Shown one piece after another: positions 14,647 to 21,974 of a DNA stretch of 25,032 bases (position 1 is its first letter; each line of letters begins with the position of its first letter). This stretch comes from Candidatus Bipolaricaulota bacterium (GTDB taxonomy: Bacteria; Bipolaricaulota; Bipolaricaulia; UBA7950; UBA9294). Made by a program: the position numbers and the translations under genes. Below the pieces are notes generated by a model. It was not told the origin of the DNA and ran no database searches. It was given only the letters and a program-made list of their open reading frames with translations. The stretch lies in contig JAUWOJ010000010.1 in the NCBI GenBank assembly GCA_030612175.1, forward strand, positions 1 to 25,032. The letters run 5' to 3'.

Positions 14647-15846
14647 TTACGCGATCTTCCCGGAGCGGGGAAGTGCCTGTCTTAGCGTCTCAACGCGATC
14701 GGTTTGCTCCCAGGTAGGATTGAGGTCAATTCGCCCGAAGTGTCCATAACAAGAGAAAGACTCGTATATCGGCCGTTGTAGCTTCAGGTGATCTATTATG
14801 GCGCCAGGCCGTAGGTCAAATATCTTGAGGACAGCTTTGGTCAATTGTTCGTTTGACACAATGCCTGTTTCATATGTATTCAAGTTCACCGCAAGCGGGG
14901 CAGCACGGCCAATCGCGTAGGCAATCTGGACTTCTGCTCTTGTCGCTAGCTTAGCGGCGACAATATTCTTGGCGATATAACGGGCCATATAGGAACCCGA
15001 GCGATCAACCTTGGTTGGGTCCTTCCCTGAAAATGCTCCGCCTCCATGGGATCCGTATCCTCCGTAGGTATCGACAATGATCTTACGACCGGTTACGCCC
15101 GTATCCGATGCCGGCCCTCCGATTACAAAACGCCCTGAGGAGTTGACGAGTAATTCCGTTTTCTCATCCATCCAGTCATCAAGAGCTGGGCGGATTACTT
15201 GCTGTATCATGTCCTGTTCTAGGGTTTCTTGCTCAACACTGGGGTCATGCTGAGCGGCAATGAGGACTGTGGCGACGCGGATCGGCTTGCCATTTTTGTA
15301 CTCGACCGTTACTTGTGACTTCCCGTCCGGTCGCAAGTAAGGAAGCACTTCATCTTTGCGCAGTTGGGATAATTGTTTTGTTAGTCGGTGGGCGAGGATT
15401 ATTGGAAGTGGCATTAATTCCCGCGTAGAGGTACATGCATAACCGTAAACAATCCCTTGGTCCCCGGCACCGATGACGTCATAAGGCTCTTTGACTGTGA
15501 TGTCCACGACATCCTTGGTTGTTCCTACCGCGGTAGCGATATCCGGTGACTGTTCTTTGATCGTTGATATTACGGCACAGTCAAAGTAGTTAAACCCATA
15601 ATCAGCTTTGTTGTAACCAACATCTTTGATTACGCGACGCACGATCTGATCAATATCGACATATGCTTCAGTGGAGATTTCCCCACCAACAAGCGCGAGC
15701 CCGGTAGTAAGAAAGGTCTCGCAGGCAACGTGGGCGTGGTGATCTTTGTTTAGTATAGCATCTAATACAGCGTCTGAAATCCGATCAGCAAGTTTATCCG
15801 GATGCCCCTCGGTTACGGATTCCGATGTGAAGAGCCCCTTCCGCAT
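14647..15846 (-). CDS. metK: S-adenosylmethionine synthase
   Basis: Makes S-adenosylmethionine from methionine and ATP. The N-terminal FTSESVTEGHPDKLADRISDAVLD, the GAGDQGIVYGYAC motif in the middle (methionine/ATP binding) and GGGAFSGKDPTKVDRSGSY near residue ~260 are all diagnostic. Length 399 is normal. The ATG at 15846 is chosen because a near-perfect AGGAGGTAAT ribosome binding site abuts it and the conserved MRKGLFTSES follows; an upstream start would add 18 non-conserved residues. The gene is divergent from the larA-like gene and convergent with the membrane protein gene. I saw no SAM riboswitch in the ~110-bp leader. The window also holds a broken copy of ahcY, the next step of the SAM cycle. 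Confidence 0.97.
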   Translation of the reverse strand: MRKGLFTSESVTEGHPDKLADRISDAVLDAILNKDHHAHVACETFLTTGLALVGGEISTEAYVDIDQIVRRVIKDVGYNKADYGFNYFDCAVISTIKEQSPDIATAVGTTKDVVDITVKEPYDVIGAGDQGIVYGYACTSTRELMPLPIILAHRLTKQLSQLRKDEVLPYLRPDGKSQVTVEYKNGKPIRVATVLIAAQHDPSVEQETLEQDMIQQVIRPALDDWMDEKTELLVNSSGRFVIGGPASDTGVTGRKIIVDTYGGYGSHGGGAFSGKDPTKVDRSGSYMARYIAKNIVAAKLATRAEVQIAYAIGRAAPLAVNLNTYETGIVSNEQLTKAVLKIFDLRPGAIIDHLKLQRPIYESFSCYGHFGRIDLNPTWEQTDRVETLRQALPRSGKIA

Positions 15847-15871
15847 ATTACCTCCTCTTTCTTCGTTGGAG

Positions 15872-15900
15872 ATGCTAATCACTATCGATTCCCATTGCAA
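15872..15900 (-). promoter_or_regulatory. Candidate promoter of metK
   Basis: On the minus strand, TTGCAA (15900-15895) and TAGCAT (15877-15872) are 17 bp apart; each matches consensus at 4/6. The leader would be ~20 nt with the AGGAGG ribosome binding site inside it. Confidence 0.4.
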
Positions 15901-15903
15901 GGC

Positions 15904-15931
15904 TTGAGTCTTGGTTGCCGAGGGTTACAAT
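15904..15931 (+). promoter_or_regulatory. Promoter of the larA-like gene
   Basis: TTGAGT (15904-15909), 16-bp spacer, TACAAT (15926-15931). It is back-to-back with the candidate metK promoter. An AAAGGAG ribosome binding site follows before the ATG at 15956. Confidence 0.5.
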
Positions 15932-15955
15932 GATTGCGTGTAAAGGAGATAGATA

Positions 15956-17212
15956 ATGGCACGCATCAAACTGCCATATGGGAAGAGTCTAGTAGAAATA
16001 GATGTCCCTGAAGATAATTTGGCTGGTATTCTCACTGGAAATCATGCGCCAGGCCAAACAATTGAACGGGCATTTGAACACGCGTGGAAGAACCCCATCG
16101 GGATTGAGAACCCAGCAGAACTCATCAAACCAGGAGAAAGAGTTGTCTTTGTGGTTACGGACCACACGAGATCGACCCCAACCCGAGAGATCTTTTCGCT
16201 GCTTTGGGAACGCATACACACAAATGTACGGCCAGACAACGTTGTTCTGATCGTGGCTACGGGGACACATCGGCCTCCCACAAAGGAAGAACTGAAGGCG
16301 ATGTTCGGCGATTTATTAGACAGGTTTAGGATTGAGATCCATGATTGTGATAATGATTTACTACAGATAGGGACAAGCAAACGGGGGATACCGATCCTTC
16401 TCAATCGGCATGTTGTCGAGGCCGATCGAGTGGTGACTATCGGCCATATTGGGACGCACTACTACGCTGGCTACTCTGGTGGACGGAAGAACATACTCCC
16501 TGGTGTGGCTGGGCGGGAGACAATCGAAAGAAACCATGCGCAGCTTATGGATCCTGGTTGTGAAGCCTGTGTTTATAGAGGAAATCCAATCAGTGAAGAG
16601 ATGAGCGAAGCGGCGCGGATGGTTGGTATTGACTTTATTGTGGATTGTGTACTAGATAGACAAGGTCAAGTAGGGCTGGTGGTTATCGGAGACTTAGAAG
16701 AAGCACACGCTGTTGGTCGAGCGTTTTGGGATTCACTGTTTCGGGTGACCGTATCTGAGCGCGCGGATTTGGTGGTTGTCTCTGCTGGTGGATATCCTAA
16801 GGATATTGATCTATATCAGTCGTACAAAGCCCTCTACAATGCGGGAAAGGCTGTTAAGCGTGGAGGTATGATACTTCTTGTTGCCGCGTGCCCCGATGGA
16901 GCGGGCAATGATGTGTTTACTGATTGGGCAATGCGATCTAAGCATCCCCAGGATGTTTTTGATATCTTTGCCAGAGAAGGGTTCAAACTAGGTGGCCATA
17001 AGGCGCTCTATCTCGCTAAGGATCTACAGCGAGCAGAGATCCATCTTCTTTCTGAAATGAATCACTCATATGTTCGGCGGTTCTTCCTGCAGCCCGCGGG
17101 CAGTCCCGCGGAGGTGCTTAACGCAGCCCGCAAACAGTTTGGCAAGGATTACCGTGTTCTTGTGATGCCCCATGGCGCCGAGACATTCCCCGTTATTGGC
17201 CCCGCTGTCTGA
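15956..17212 (+). CDS. LarA-family nickel-dependent hydroxyacid racemase/epimerase
   Basis: A 418-residue member of the LarA (lactate racemase, DUF2088) superfamily, enzymes that use a nickel-pincer nucleotide to racemise or epimerise 2-hydroxyacids. The key residues of Lactobacillus plantarum LarA are present: DHTR (69-72), the catalytic His in TGTHR (H105), the second catalytic His in HYYAGYSGGRK (H168), the cofactor-attaching Lys of that motif (K178) and the nickel-ligand His (H194). It should therefore carry the cofactor and be active. Substrates vary widely in the superfamily, so lactate is only one possibility. The cofactor genes larB, larC and larE are not nearby. The gene has its own promoter and an AAGGAG ribosome binding site, and its 3' end is 11 bp from that of the convergent thrS. 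Confidence 0.88.
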   Translation: MARIKLPYGKSLVEIDVPEDNLAGILTGNHAPGQTIERAFEHAWKNPIGIENPAELIKPGERVVFVVTDHTRSTPTREIFSLLWERIHTNVRPDNVVLIVATGTHRPPTKEELKAMFGDLLDRFRIEIHDCDNDLLQIGTSKRGIPILLNRHVVEADRVVTIGHIGTHYYAGYSGGRKNILPGVAGRETIERNHAQLMDPGCEACVYRGNPISEEMSEAARMVGIDFIVDCVLDRQGQVGLVVIGDLEEAHAVGRAFWDSLFRVTVSERADLVVVSAGGYPKDIDLYQSYKALYNAGKAVKRGGMILLVAACPDGAGNDVFTDWAMRSKHPQDVFDIFAREGFKLGGHKALYLAKDLQRAEIHLLSEMNHSYVRRFFLQPAGSPAEVLNAARKQFGKDYRVLVMPHGAETFPVIGPAV

Positions 17213-17223
17213 GGAATGAACTG

Positions 17224-19161
17224 CTATAACAGCTCCTTGTTGTCGATCTTGTTCTTGATCATGGTTATCACTTCAGACAGTGGGCGCGGACCAAGATCTT
17301 CCATGTTTCTGAGCCGCAAAGAAACCTTCTCTTCCTTTGCTTCCCTTTTCCCCACAATGAGCATGTAAGGAATTTTCTCAAGCTGTGCTTGACGAATCAA
17401 GTAACTAAGAGTACGGTCATGACTACTCCAATCCTCGGCACGAATTCCCGCCTCAACCAGCGCGTTCTTTACCTGGCACGCGTAATCACTAACCAGTTCT
17501 GTCACTGGAAGCACGGCTGCCTGTATTGGCGAAAGCCATACCGGAAATGCACCCGCGTAATACTCCACTAACAGCGCGTAAAACCTCTCCAGGGCACCTA
17601 GCACGGCTCGGTGAATCATGTACGGACGATGCTGTTTGCCGTCTTCGCCTATATAACTCATATCAAACCGTCCTGGCAGGTTGAAATCAAATTGGATCGT
17701 TGTGCACTGCCATGACCGGTTAAGTGCATCCTTAATCTTGATGTCAATCTTGGGTCCGTAAAAGACTGCCTCGCCCTCCATCCGTTTATAGGGCAACTCT
17801 CTGATGTCAAGAGCCCCGAGAAGAGAAGCCTCAGCTTGCTCCCATAAATAATCTTCGCCAACATACTTCTCTGGGGTATTTGGATCACGCACCGAAAGTT
17901 CAAACGTGAACTCCTTGAATCCGAAACCACGCAACAGATTCAAGCTAAAATCGAGCACGCGTAAGATTTCATCATCGATCTGTTCAGGAGTGCAAAAGAT
18001 ATGCGCATCATCCTGGGTAAAGCCCCGCACACGCAGCAAACCGTGCAGTGTGCCGCTGCGCTCATGTCGATACACTGTGCCAAGCTCAGCCCATCGCAAT
18101 GGCAAGTCACGGTAGGAACGAGTACGTGAATTGTAGATCATGATATGAAATGGGCAGTTCATCGGCTTCAGGTAGTATTCCTGACCATCAACATCCATTG
18201 GAGAGTACATGCCGTCTTTGTAGAACGCGAGGTGTCCCGAGGTCTCCCATAGCCGCGCGCGACCAATATGAGGGGTGAACACAATGTCGTAACCACCCTC
18301 ATAATGTAGCTTGCGCCAGTAGTCCTCGATCAACACGCGCATCCGTCCACCCTTGGGATGCCAGTACGCCAATCCCGCCCCGGCTTCCTCGTGGAAACTA
18401 ACAAGGTCAAGTTCTCTGATCAACTTACGATGATCACGTGCCTCTGCATCGGCGAGCTTATCCAGGTAAGTGTCAAGCTCTTTCTTCTTCTCCCATGCCG
18501 TGCCATAAACCCTTTGCAGCATTGGTCTGCCTTCATCGCCGCGCCAGTACGCACCAGCAACCGACATCAGCTTGAACGCATTCACCTTGATTTCACTCGT
18601 GTTCTGAAGCTGCGGCCCACGACATAAATCAACGAACTCGCCCTGCTTGTACAGGGTCACCGTCTCTTGTTCTAAGTCCTCTAGGAGCTCAAGCTTCAAC
18701 GGCTCGTTCGATTGGGAAAGGATCTTGCGTGCCTCATCCTTGCTCACATCCATCCGCTCAATAGGCAAGGCTTCACCAACAATCTTCTTCATTTCTGCTT
18801 CGATCGAAAGAAGTTGTTCGGGGGTAAACGGTTCAACATCACCGAAATCATAGTAAAACCCGTCCTCGATCGCTGGACCAATTCCCAAGGTTGCTTTAGG
18901 GAACAATCTCTTCACTGCTTGGGCCATAATGTGCGCTGTCGTATGGCGTAACACCTCCATGGCCTGCGCTGACCCACGCGTAACAAACATTACAGAGCAG
19001 TCCTTGCATACAGTGTCACGTAGATCGCGAAGCTCACCATCGACAACCGCGCAAACCGCGGCTTGGGCAAGACGCGGCCCAATCAAGCGCGCAATCTCAA
19101 CAAGCATAGAGCCAGGACAAACTTCCATCTTTGGCCCATCAGGCAAAGCAACATGGATCAT
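17224..19161 (-). CDS. thrS: Threonyl-tRNA synthetase
   Basis: A 645-residue class II synthetase. Domains in order are TGS (1-62), the editing domain (about 63-225), the catalytic core (about 240-535) and the anticodon-binding domain (about 540-640). The zinc ligands are visible in MNCPFH, DDAHIFC and YMIHRA. In the editing domain H73 and H77 (HTTAH) and C180 (DLCRGPQ) are kept, but the fourth residue, His186 in E. coli, is Gln184 here (codon CAG). This may weaken hydrolysis of Ser-tRNA(Thr). The ATG at 19161 is chosen for the GGGAGGTACC ribosome binding site just upstream; the longer frame from 19188 has no support. The 82-bp gap to hslU is too short for a T-box leader. Confidence 0.97.
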   Translation of the reverse strand: MIHVALPDGPKMEVCPGSMLVEIARLIGPRLAQAAVCAVVDGELRDLRDTVCKDCSVMFVTRGSAQAMEVLRHTTAHIMAQAVKRLFPKATLGIGPAIEDGFYYDFGDVEPFTPEQLLSIEAEMKKIVGEALPIERMDVSKDEARKILSQSNEPLKLELLEDLEQETVTLYKQGEFVDLCRGPQLQNTSEIKVNAFKLMSVAGAYWRGDEGRPMLQRVYGTAWEKKKELDTYLDKLADAEARDHRKLIRELDLVSFHEEAGAGLAYWHPKGGRMRVLIEDYWRKLHYEGGYDIVFTPHIGRARLWETSGHLAFYKDGMYSPMDVDGQEYYLKPMNCPFHIMIYNSRTRSYRDLPLRWAELGTVYRHERSGTLHGLLRVRGFTQDDAHIFCTPEQIDDEILRVLDFSLNLLRGFGFKEFTFELSVRDPNTPEKYVGEDYLWEQAEASLLGALDIRELPYKRMEGEAVFYGPKIDIKIKDALNRSWQCTTIQFDFNLPGRFDMSYIGEDGKQHRPYMIHRAVLGALERFYALLVEYYAGAFPVWLSPIQAAVLPVTELVSDYACQVKNALVEAGIRAEDWSSHDRTLSYLIRQAQLEKIPYMLIVGKREAKEEKVSLRLRNMEDLGPRPLSEVITMIKNKIDNKELL

Positions 19162-19243
19162 ACTGGTACCTCCCAAGCAATATCCCACCCATCATGAACC
19201 GTACCAAGTAATGAGAATATCGAGTGAAATCAGCTGTTATTGG

Positions 19244-20608
19244 CTACAGAATATAACGTGACAGATCGGGATCGTCAACGATTGCAGCAAGCTGCGTAAC
19301 CACGTACTCCTCATCAATTACAACCTTCTTGCCGCGCTTATCGCTCGCGGTAAACGATATCTCTTCTACCAGTTTTTCCATCGCCGTAGACAATCGCCGC
19401 GCGCCAATGTTCTCCGTTGTCTGATTAAGGTCATACGCAATCTGCGCGATTCTCAATATTGCATCCTCGGTAAATTCGACCTTAACCCCTTCCACTGCAA
19501 GAAGGGCTTCGTACTGCTTAGTAAGAGCATCCTTTGGTTCACACAAAATGCGCCGAAAATCCGCGGCACTGAGATTATCCAACTCTACGCGAATCGGCAG
19601 GCGCCCCTGTAATTCAGGAATAAGGTCAGATGGCTTCGACATGTTGAATGCGCCAGCAGCGATGAACAGGATATTCTCCGTACCAACAGTCCCATAACGA
19701 GTACGAACACGAGTTCCTTCAAGAAATGGCAGCAAATCCCGCTGCACTCCTTGGCGAGAAACTCCAGGACTACTTCCTTCATCCTGCCCACTGACGGCAA
19801 TCTTGTCGATCTCATCCAAGAAGATGATCCCCATCTCTTCAGCCAGTTGTAGTCCCTGCTGCTGTATATCATCCATGCTGATCAATTCGTCGATTGTCTG
19901 CTCGAACAGGATCGGCCTTGCCTCGCGGATCTGCACACGCTGTTTCTTTCGCGAAGATGGAAGAATCCCTGAAAGTATATTACCCATATCAATACCCAAC
20001 TGATCGCCACTATCTTGGCTGAAAATCTCCAGTTGAGGAACCACCTGTACTTCAATCGTAATCTCAATGTACCGTTCCTCAAGGTCACCAGCGAGAAGCT
20101 TGCTGCGCAGCTTGTCACGCGTCTTATCCATGCTCTCTCTACGTTCTTCATCTGATTCCGTGATCGGCAGCAACGCGTCAAGTATCTTTTCTACAATAAT
20201 CCCTTGCGCTTCCTCTTCCACACGTAAGACTTCCTCTGAACGAACCATACCAATTGCCACACCAACCAAATCACGAATCATCGACTCCACATCACGACCA
20301 ACGTAGCCAACTTCCGTAAACTTGGTTGCCTCTACCTTGACAAATGGGCAACTGGTAAGCCGTGCCAGCCGCCTCGAAATCTCGGTCTTTCCTACACCTG
20401 TCGGCCCAATCATTAAAATGTTCTTGGGTTTAATTTCTTCGCGGATTTCCCCTTCGACCAGCTGACGGCGCATCCTATTCCGTAGGGCAATTGCCACTGC
20501 ACGCTTTGCCCTCCCTTGACCAATAATATACTTGTCAAGCTGGGCAACAATCTGCTTTGGAGTCAAGCCACTGACCCTATTAGAAGAAACTTCAATCAAC
20601 TCCCCCAT
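19244..20608 (-). CDS. hslU: HslU, ATPase subunit of the HslVU protease
   Basis: AAA+ unfoldase that feeds substrates to the HslV peptidase. It shows the N-terminal LTPKQIVAQLDKYIIGQ, Walker A GPTGVGKTE, Walker B IIFLDEIDKIA, an inserted I-domain between them (about residues 110-230), the sensor region AAGAFNMSKPSDLIPELQGRLPIRVEL and the conserved C-terminal end LSRYIL that inserts into HslV. Length 454 is normal. The ATG at 20608 is preferred over GTG or TTG codons just upstream because AAAAGGA precedes it by 6 nt. It follows hslV by 11 bp on the same strand. Confidence 0.97.
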   Translation of the reverse strand: MGELIEVSSNRVSGLTPKQIVAQLDKYIIGQGRAKRAVAIALRNRMRRQLVEGEIREEIKPKNILMIGPTGVGKTEISRRLARLTSCPFVKVEATKFTEVGYVGRDVESMIRDLVGVAIGMVRSEEVLRVEEEAQGIIVEKILDALLPITESDEERRESMDKTRDKLRSKLLAGDLEERYIEITIEVQVVPQLEIFSQDSGDQLGIDMGNILSGILPSSRKKQRVQIREARPILFEQTIDELISMDDIQQQGLQLAEEMGIIFLDEIDKIAVSGQDEGSSPGVSRQGVQRDLLPFLEGTRVRTRYGTVGTENILFIAAGAFNMSKPSDLIPELQGRLPIRVELDNLSAADFRRILCEPKDALTKQYEALLAVEGVKVEFTEDAILRIAQIAYDLNQTTENIGARRLSTAMEKLVEEISFTASDKRGKKVVIDEEYVVTQLAAIVDDPDLSRYIL

Positions 20609-20619
20609 TTTTTTCCTTT

Positions 20620-21165
20620 TCACCAAGTAAGTTCTTCCAAGGTAATTTCTTGATTAGTGTAAATATCAATTGAGCTCGCGATCTCAAGTGACTTGCGCGC
20701 GATATCCGCAATTGACAGATCAGACACGGAAACCATTGCCTTGGCTGCTGCCAGAGCATATGGACCACCGGATCCAATCCCAATCATTCCCTCATCTGGC
20801 TCGAGCACATCGCCGGCACCAGAGATCATCAAGATTCCTTCTTCGCCAACAGTCACTAGAACTGCTTCCAGTTGGCGTAAAATCCGATCAGTACGCCATT
20901 CCTTTGTCATTTCCACCGCGGCTCGCCGCAGTTGTCCATCATACTTACTGAGCTTTCCCTCAAGTCTATCCAGCAGGGTAAGGCAATCCGCGGTCGCGCC
21001 GGCAAATCCAACAAGAACGCGACCATCATACAGCCGATATACTTTCTTCGTACTACTCTTGATAACCGTGGCCTCCAGCGTAGCTTGTCCGTCACTAGCA
21101 ACTACAGCACGCTGTTCGGCTACGGAGTAAATACCAATAATTGTTGTGCCTCTGCAATGTAACAT
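20620..21165 (-). CDS. hslV: HslV, peptidase subunit of the HslVU protease
   Basis: N-terminal nucleophile threonine peptidase that forms a two-ring dodecamer capped by HslU. The catalytic Thr is the first T of GTTIIG, so a six-residue propeptide (MLHCRG) has to be removed; E. coli HslV removes only Met. The following VVASDGQATLEATVIKSSTKKVYRL contains the conserved active-site Asp and Lys. Length 181 is normal. The ATG at 21165 has no Shine-Dalgarno sequence. A -10-like TAGAAT lies 9 nt upstream, so a leaderless or near-leaderless transcript is possible, although readthrough from dciA (stop 12 bp upstream) could also supply mRNA. Confidence 0.96.
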   Translation of the reverse strand: MLHCRGTTIIGIYSVAEQRAVVASDGQATLEATVIKSSTKKVYRLYDGRVLVGFAGATADCLTLLDRLEGKLSKYDGQLRRAAVEMTKEWRTDRILRQLEAVLVTVGEEGILMISGAGDVLEPDEGMIGIGSGGPYALAAAKAMVSVSDLSIADIARKSLEIASSIDIYTNQEITLEELTW

Positions 21166-21174
21166 AGGTGTATT

Positions 21175-21203
21175 ATTCTAGTCCGCTAAGCCGCAATCCG
21201 CAA
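21175..21203 (-). promoter_or_regulatory. Candidate promoter of hslVU giving a near-leaderless mRNA
   Basis: On the minus strand, TTGCGG (21203-21198) and TAGAAT (21180-21175) are 17 bp apart. The -10 contains the dciA stop codon TAG. The start point would fall within a few nt of the hslV ATG, which has no ribosome binding site. Confidence 0.4.
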
Positions 21204-21717
21204 TCCCAGAAAAACGACATCCAGGGCAAATGTTCCCTTCACCACTAAAGACAACTCCGCAGTAAGAGCAGCGTTTTGCCCCTCGTACAAGCTGCATTTC
21301 TTCCCGCTTGCGAGTAGTCAGATAGAAGCGTTCAAACAGCCCGCGCAATCCTGGATCCGCCACTTGGGCAAACAGTGTATGTGCCTCAGCATGATCACTC
21401 GGTAGGAGCTTACCGAGATCCTTACTTGCCGGTTGAGTCCTTGCAAATCTCCCCGGCACAAAACGGATCCTTTTCACAATGTCTTTCCCGGCAAGCTCGT
21501 TGATTCGCTTAATATATTTGTCGCCAAGTAACGATAGATCATGCGCTATTGAAGGGGAAGGGACCTCTATCCACAGTGTCCCTTTGGAAAAACGCTGTGT
21601 TCGTGTAAGCGCACCAATTCTTTTACCGCATGTCTTATCCCACAGAAAAAGTGCTTGTTGGTAACAGTAGTCTTTCCACAGATTATTCTTCTTTAGTACT
21701 GTTTCTACCCAGTTCAT
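21178..21717 (-). CDS. dciA: DciA/DUF721-family replication protein with C-terminal zinc ribbon
   Basis: The N-terminal ~90 residues are a DUF721 domain (LWDKTCGKRIGALTRTQRF, GTLWIEVPSPSIAHDLSLL, then NELAGKDIVKRIRFVPG). This is the family of DciA, the replicative-helicase loading factor of most bacteria that lack DnaC or DnaI. Residues ~105-145 form a predicted helical linker. The tail holds C150-x2-C153 and C164-x2-C167, a zinc ribbon. The gene lies directly beside the putative origin and dnaA, which fits a role in initiation. The ATG at 21717 has a GAGGT ribosome binding site. Length 179 and the zinc ribbon distinguish it from minimal DUF721 proteins of ~90-150 residues. Family is confident; function comes from the family and location. 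Confidence 0.8.
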   Translation of the reverse strand: MNWVETVLKKNNLWKDYCYQQALFLWDKTCGKRIGALTRTQRFSKGTLWIEVPSPSIAHDLSLLGDKYIKRINELAGKDIVKRIRFVPGRFARTQPASKDLGKLLPSDHAEAHTLFAQVADPGLRGLFERFYLTTRKREEMQLVRGAKRCSYCGVVFSGEGNICPGCRFSGIADCGLAD

Positions 21718-21798
21718 TATTAAACCTCAGTAGTAGTTGTAGGCAAGTACTTTACTGTGCAAAACCCGTTGTTCGTCCGTCTGTACCCTGACCAAACT

Positions 21799-21951
21799 TG
21801 TGGAAAACCCTGTGGAGAAGTGGGTGAAACAGTTCAAAACCAGTGGATATGGGCGGTGGAGAAATCCACCCCTGAAAGTCAACAAGACTTTTCCACAGTA
21901 GAGTAGTGTTTTTCACCCATTTTGCTCCACTTTTCCACAGGGTTTTCCACA
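21799..21951. other. oriC: Putative replication origin (oriC): dyad-symmetric DnaA-box cluster
   Basis: In the 257-bp gap between dnaA and dciA, five close matches to the DnaA box occur in the form TTTTCCACA: 21799-21807 and 21811-21819 (both reversed; the second reads TTCTCCACA), 21889-21897, 21931-21939 and 21943-21951 (all direct). The two left and two right boxes lie in 25-bp arms, 21799-21823 and 21927-21951, that are reverse complements at 24 of 25 positions; GGGTGAAA/TTTCACCC (21822-21829, 21911-21918) continues the symmetry. Between the arms are two perfect small hairpins, 21855-21870 and 21875-21891. The location next to dnaA is typical of oriC. An AT-rich unwinding element is not obvious. 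Confidence 0.8.
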
Positions 21952-21974
21952 GCATGATGTCAAGGCGTTCCTGC

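Noticed and set aside
15847..15955. SAM riboswitch in the metK leader.
   Set aside because: The leader from the candidate promoter is only ~20 nt and the whole gap ~110 bp is shared with a divergent promoter; no conserved SAM-binding structure could be recognised.
19162..19243. T-box leader upstream of thrS.
   Set aside because: The gap is 82 bp, too short, and there is no T-box motif or terminator hairpin.
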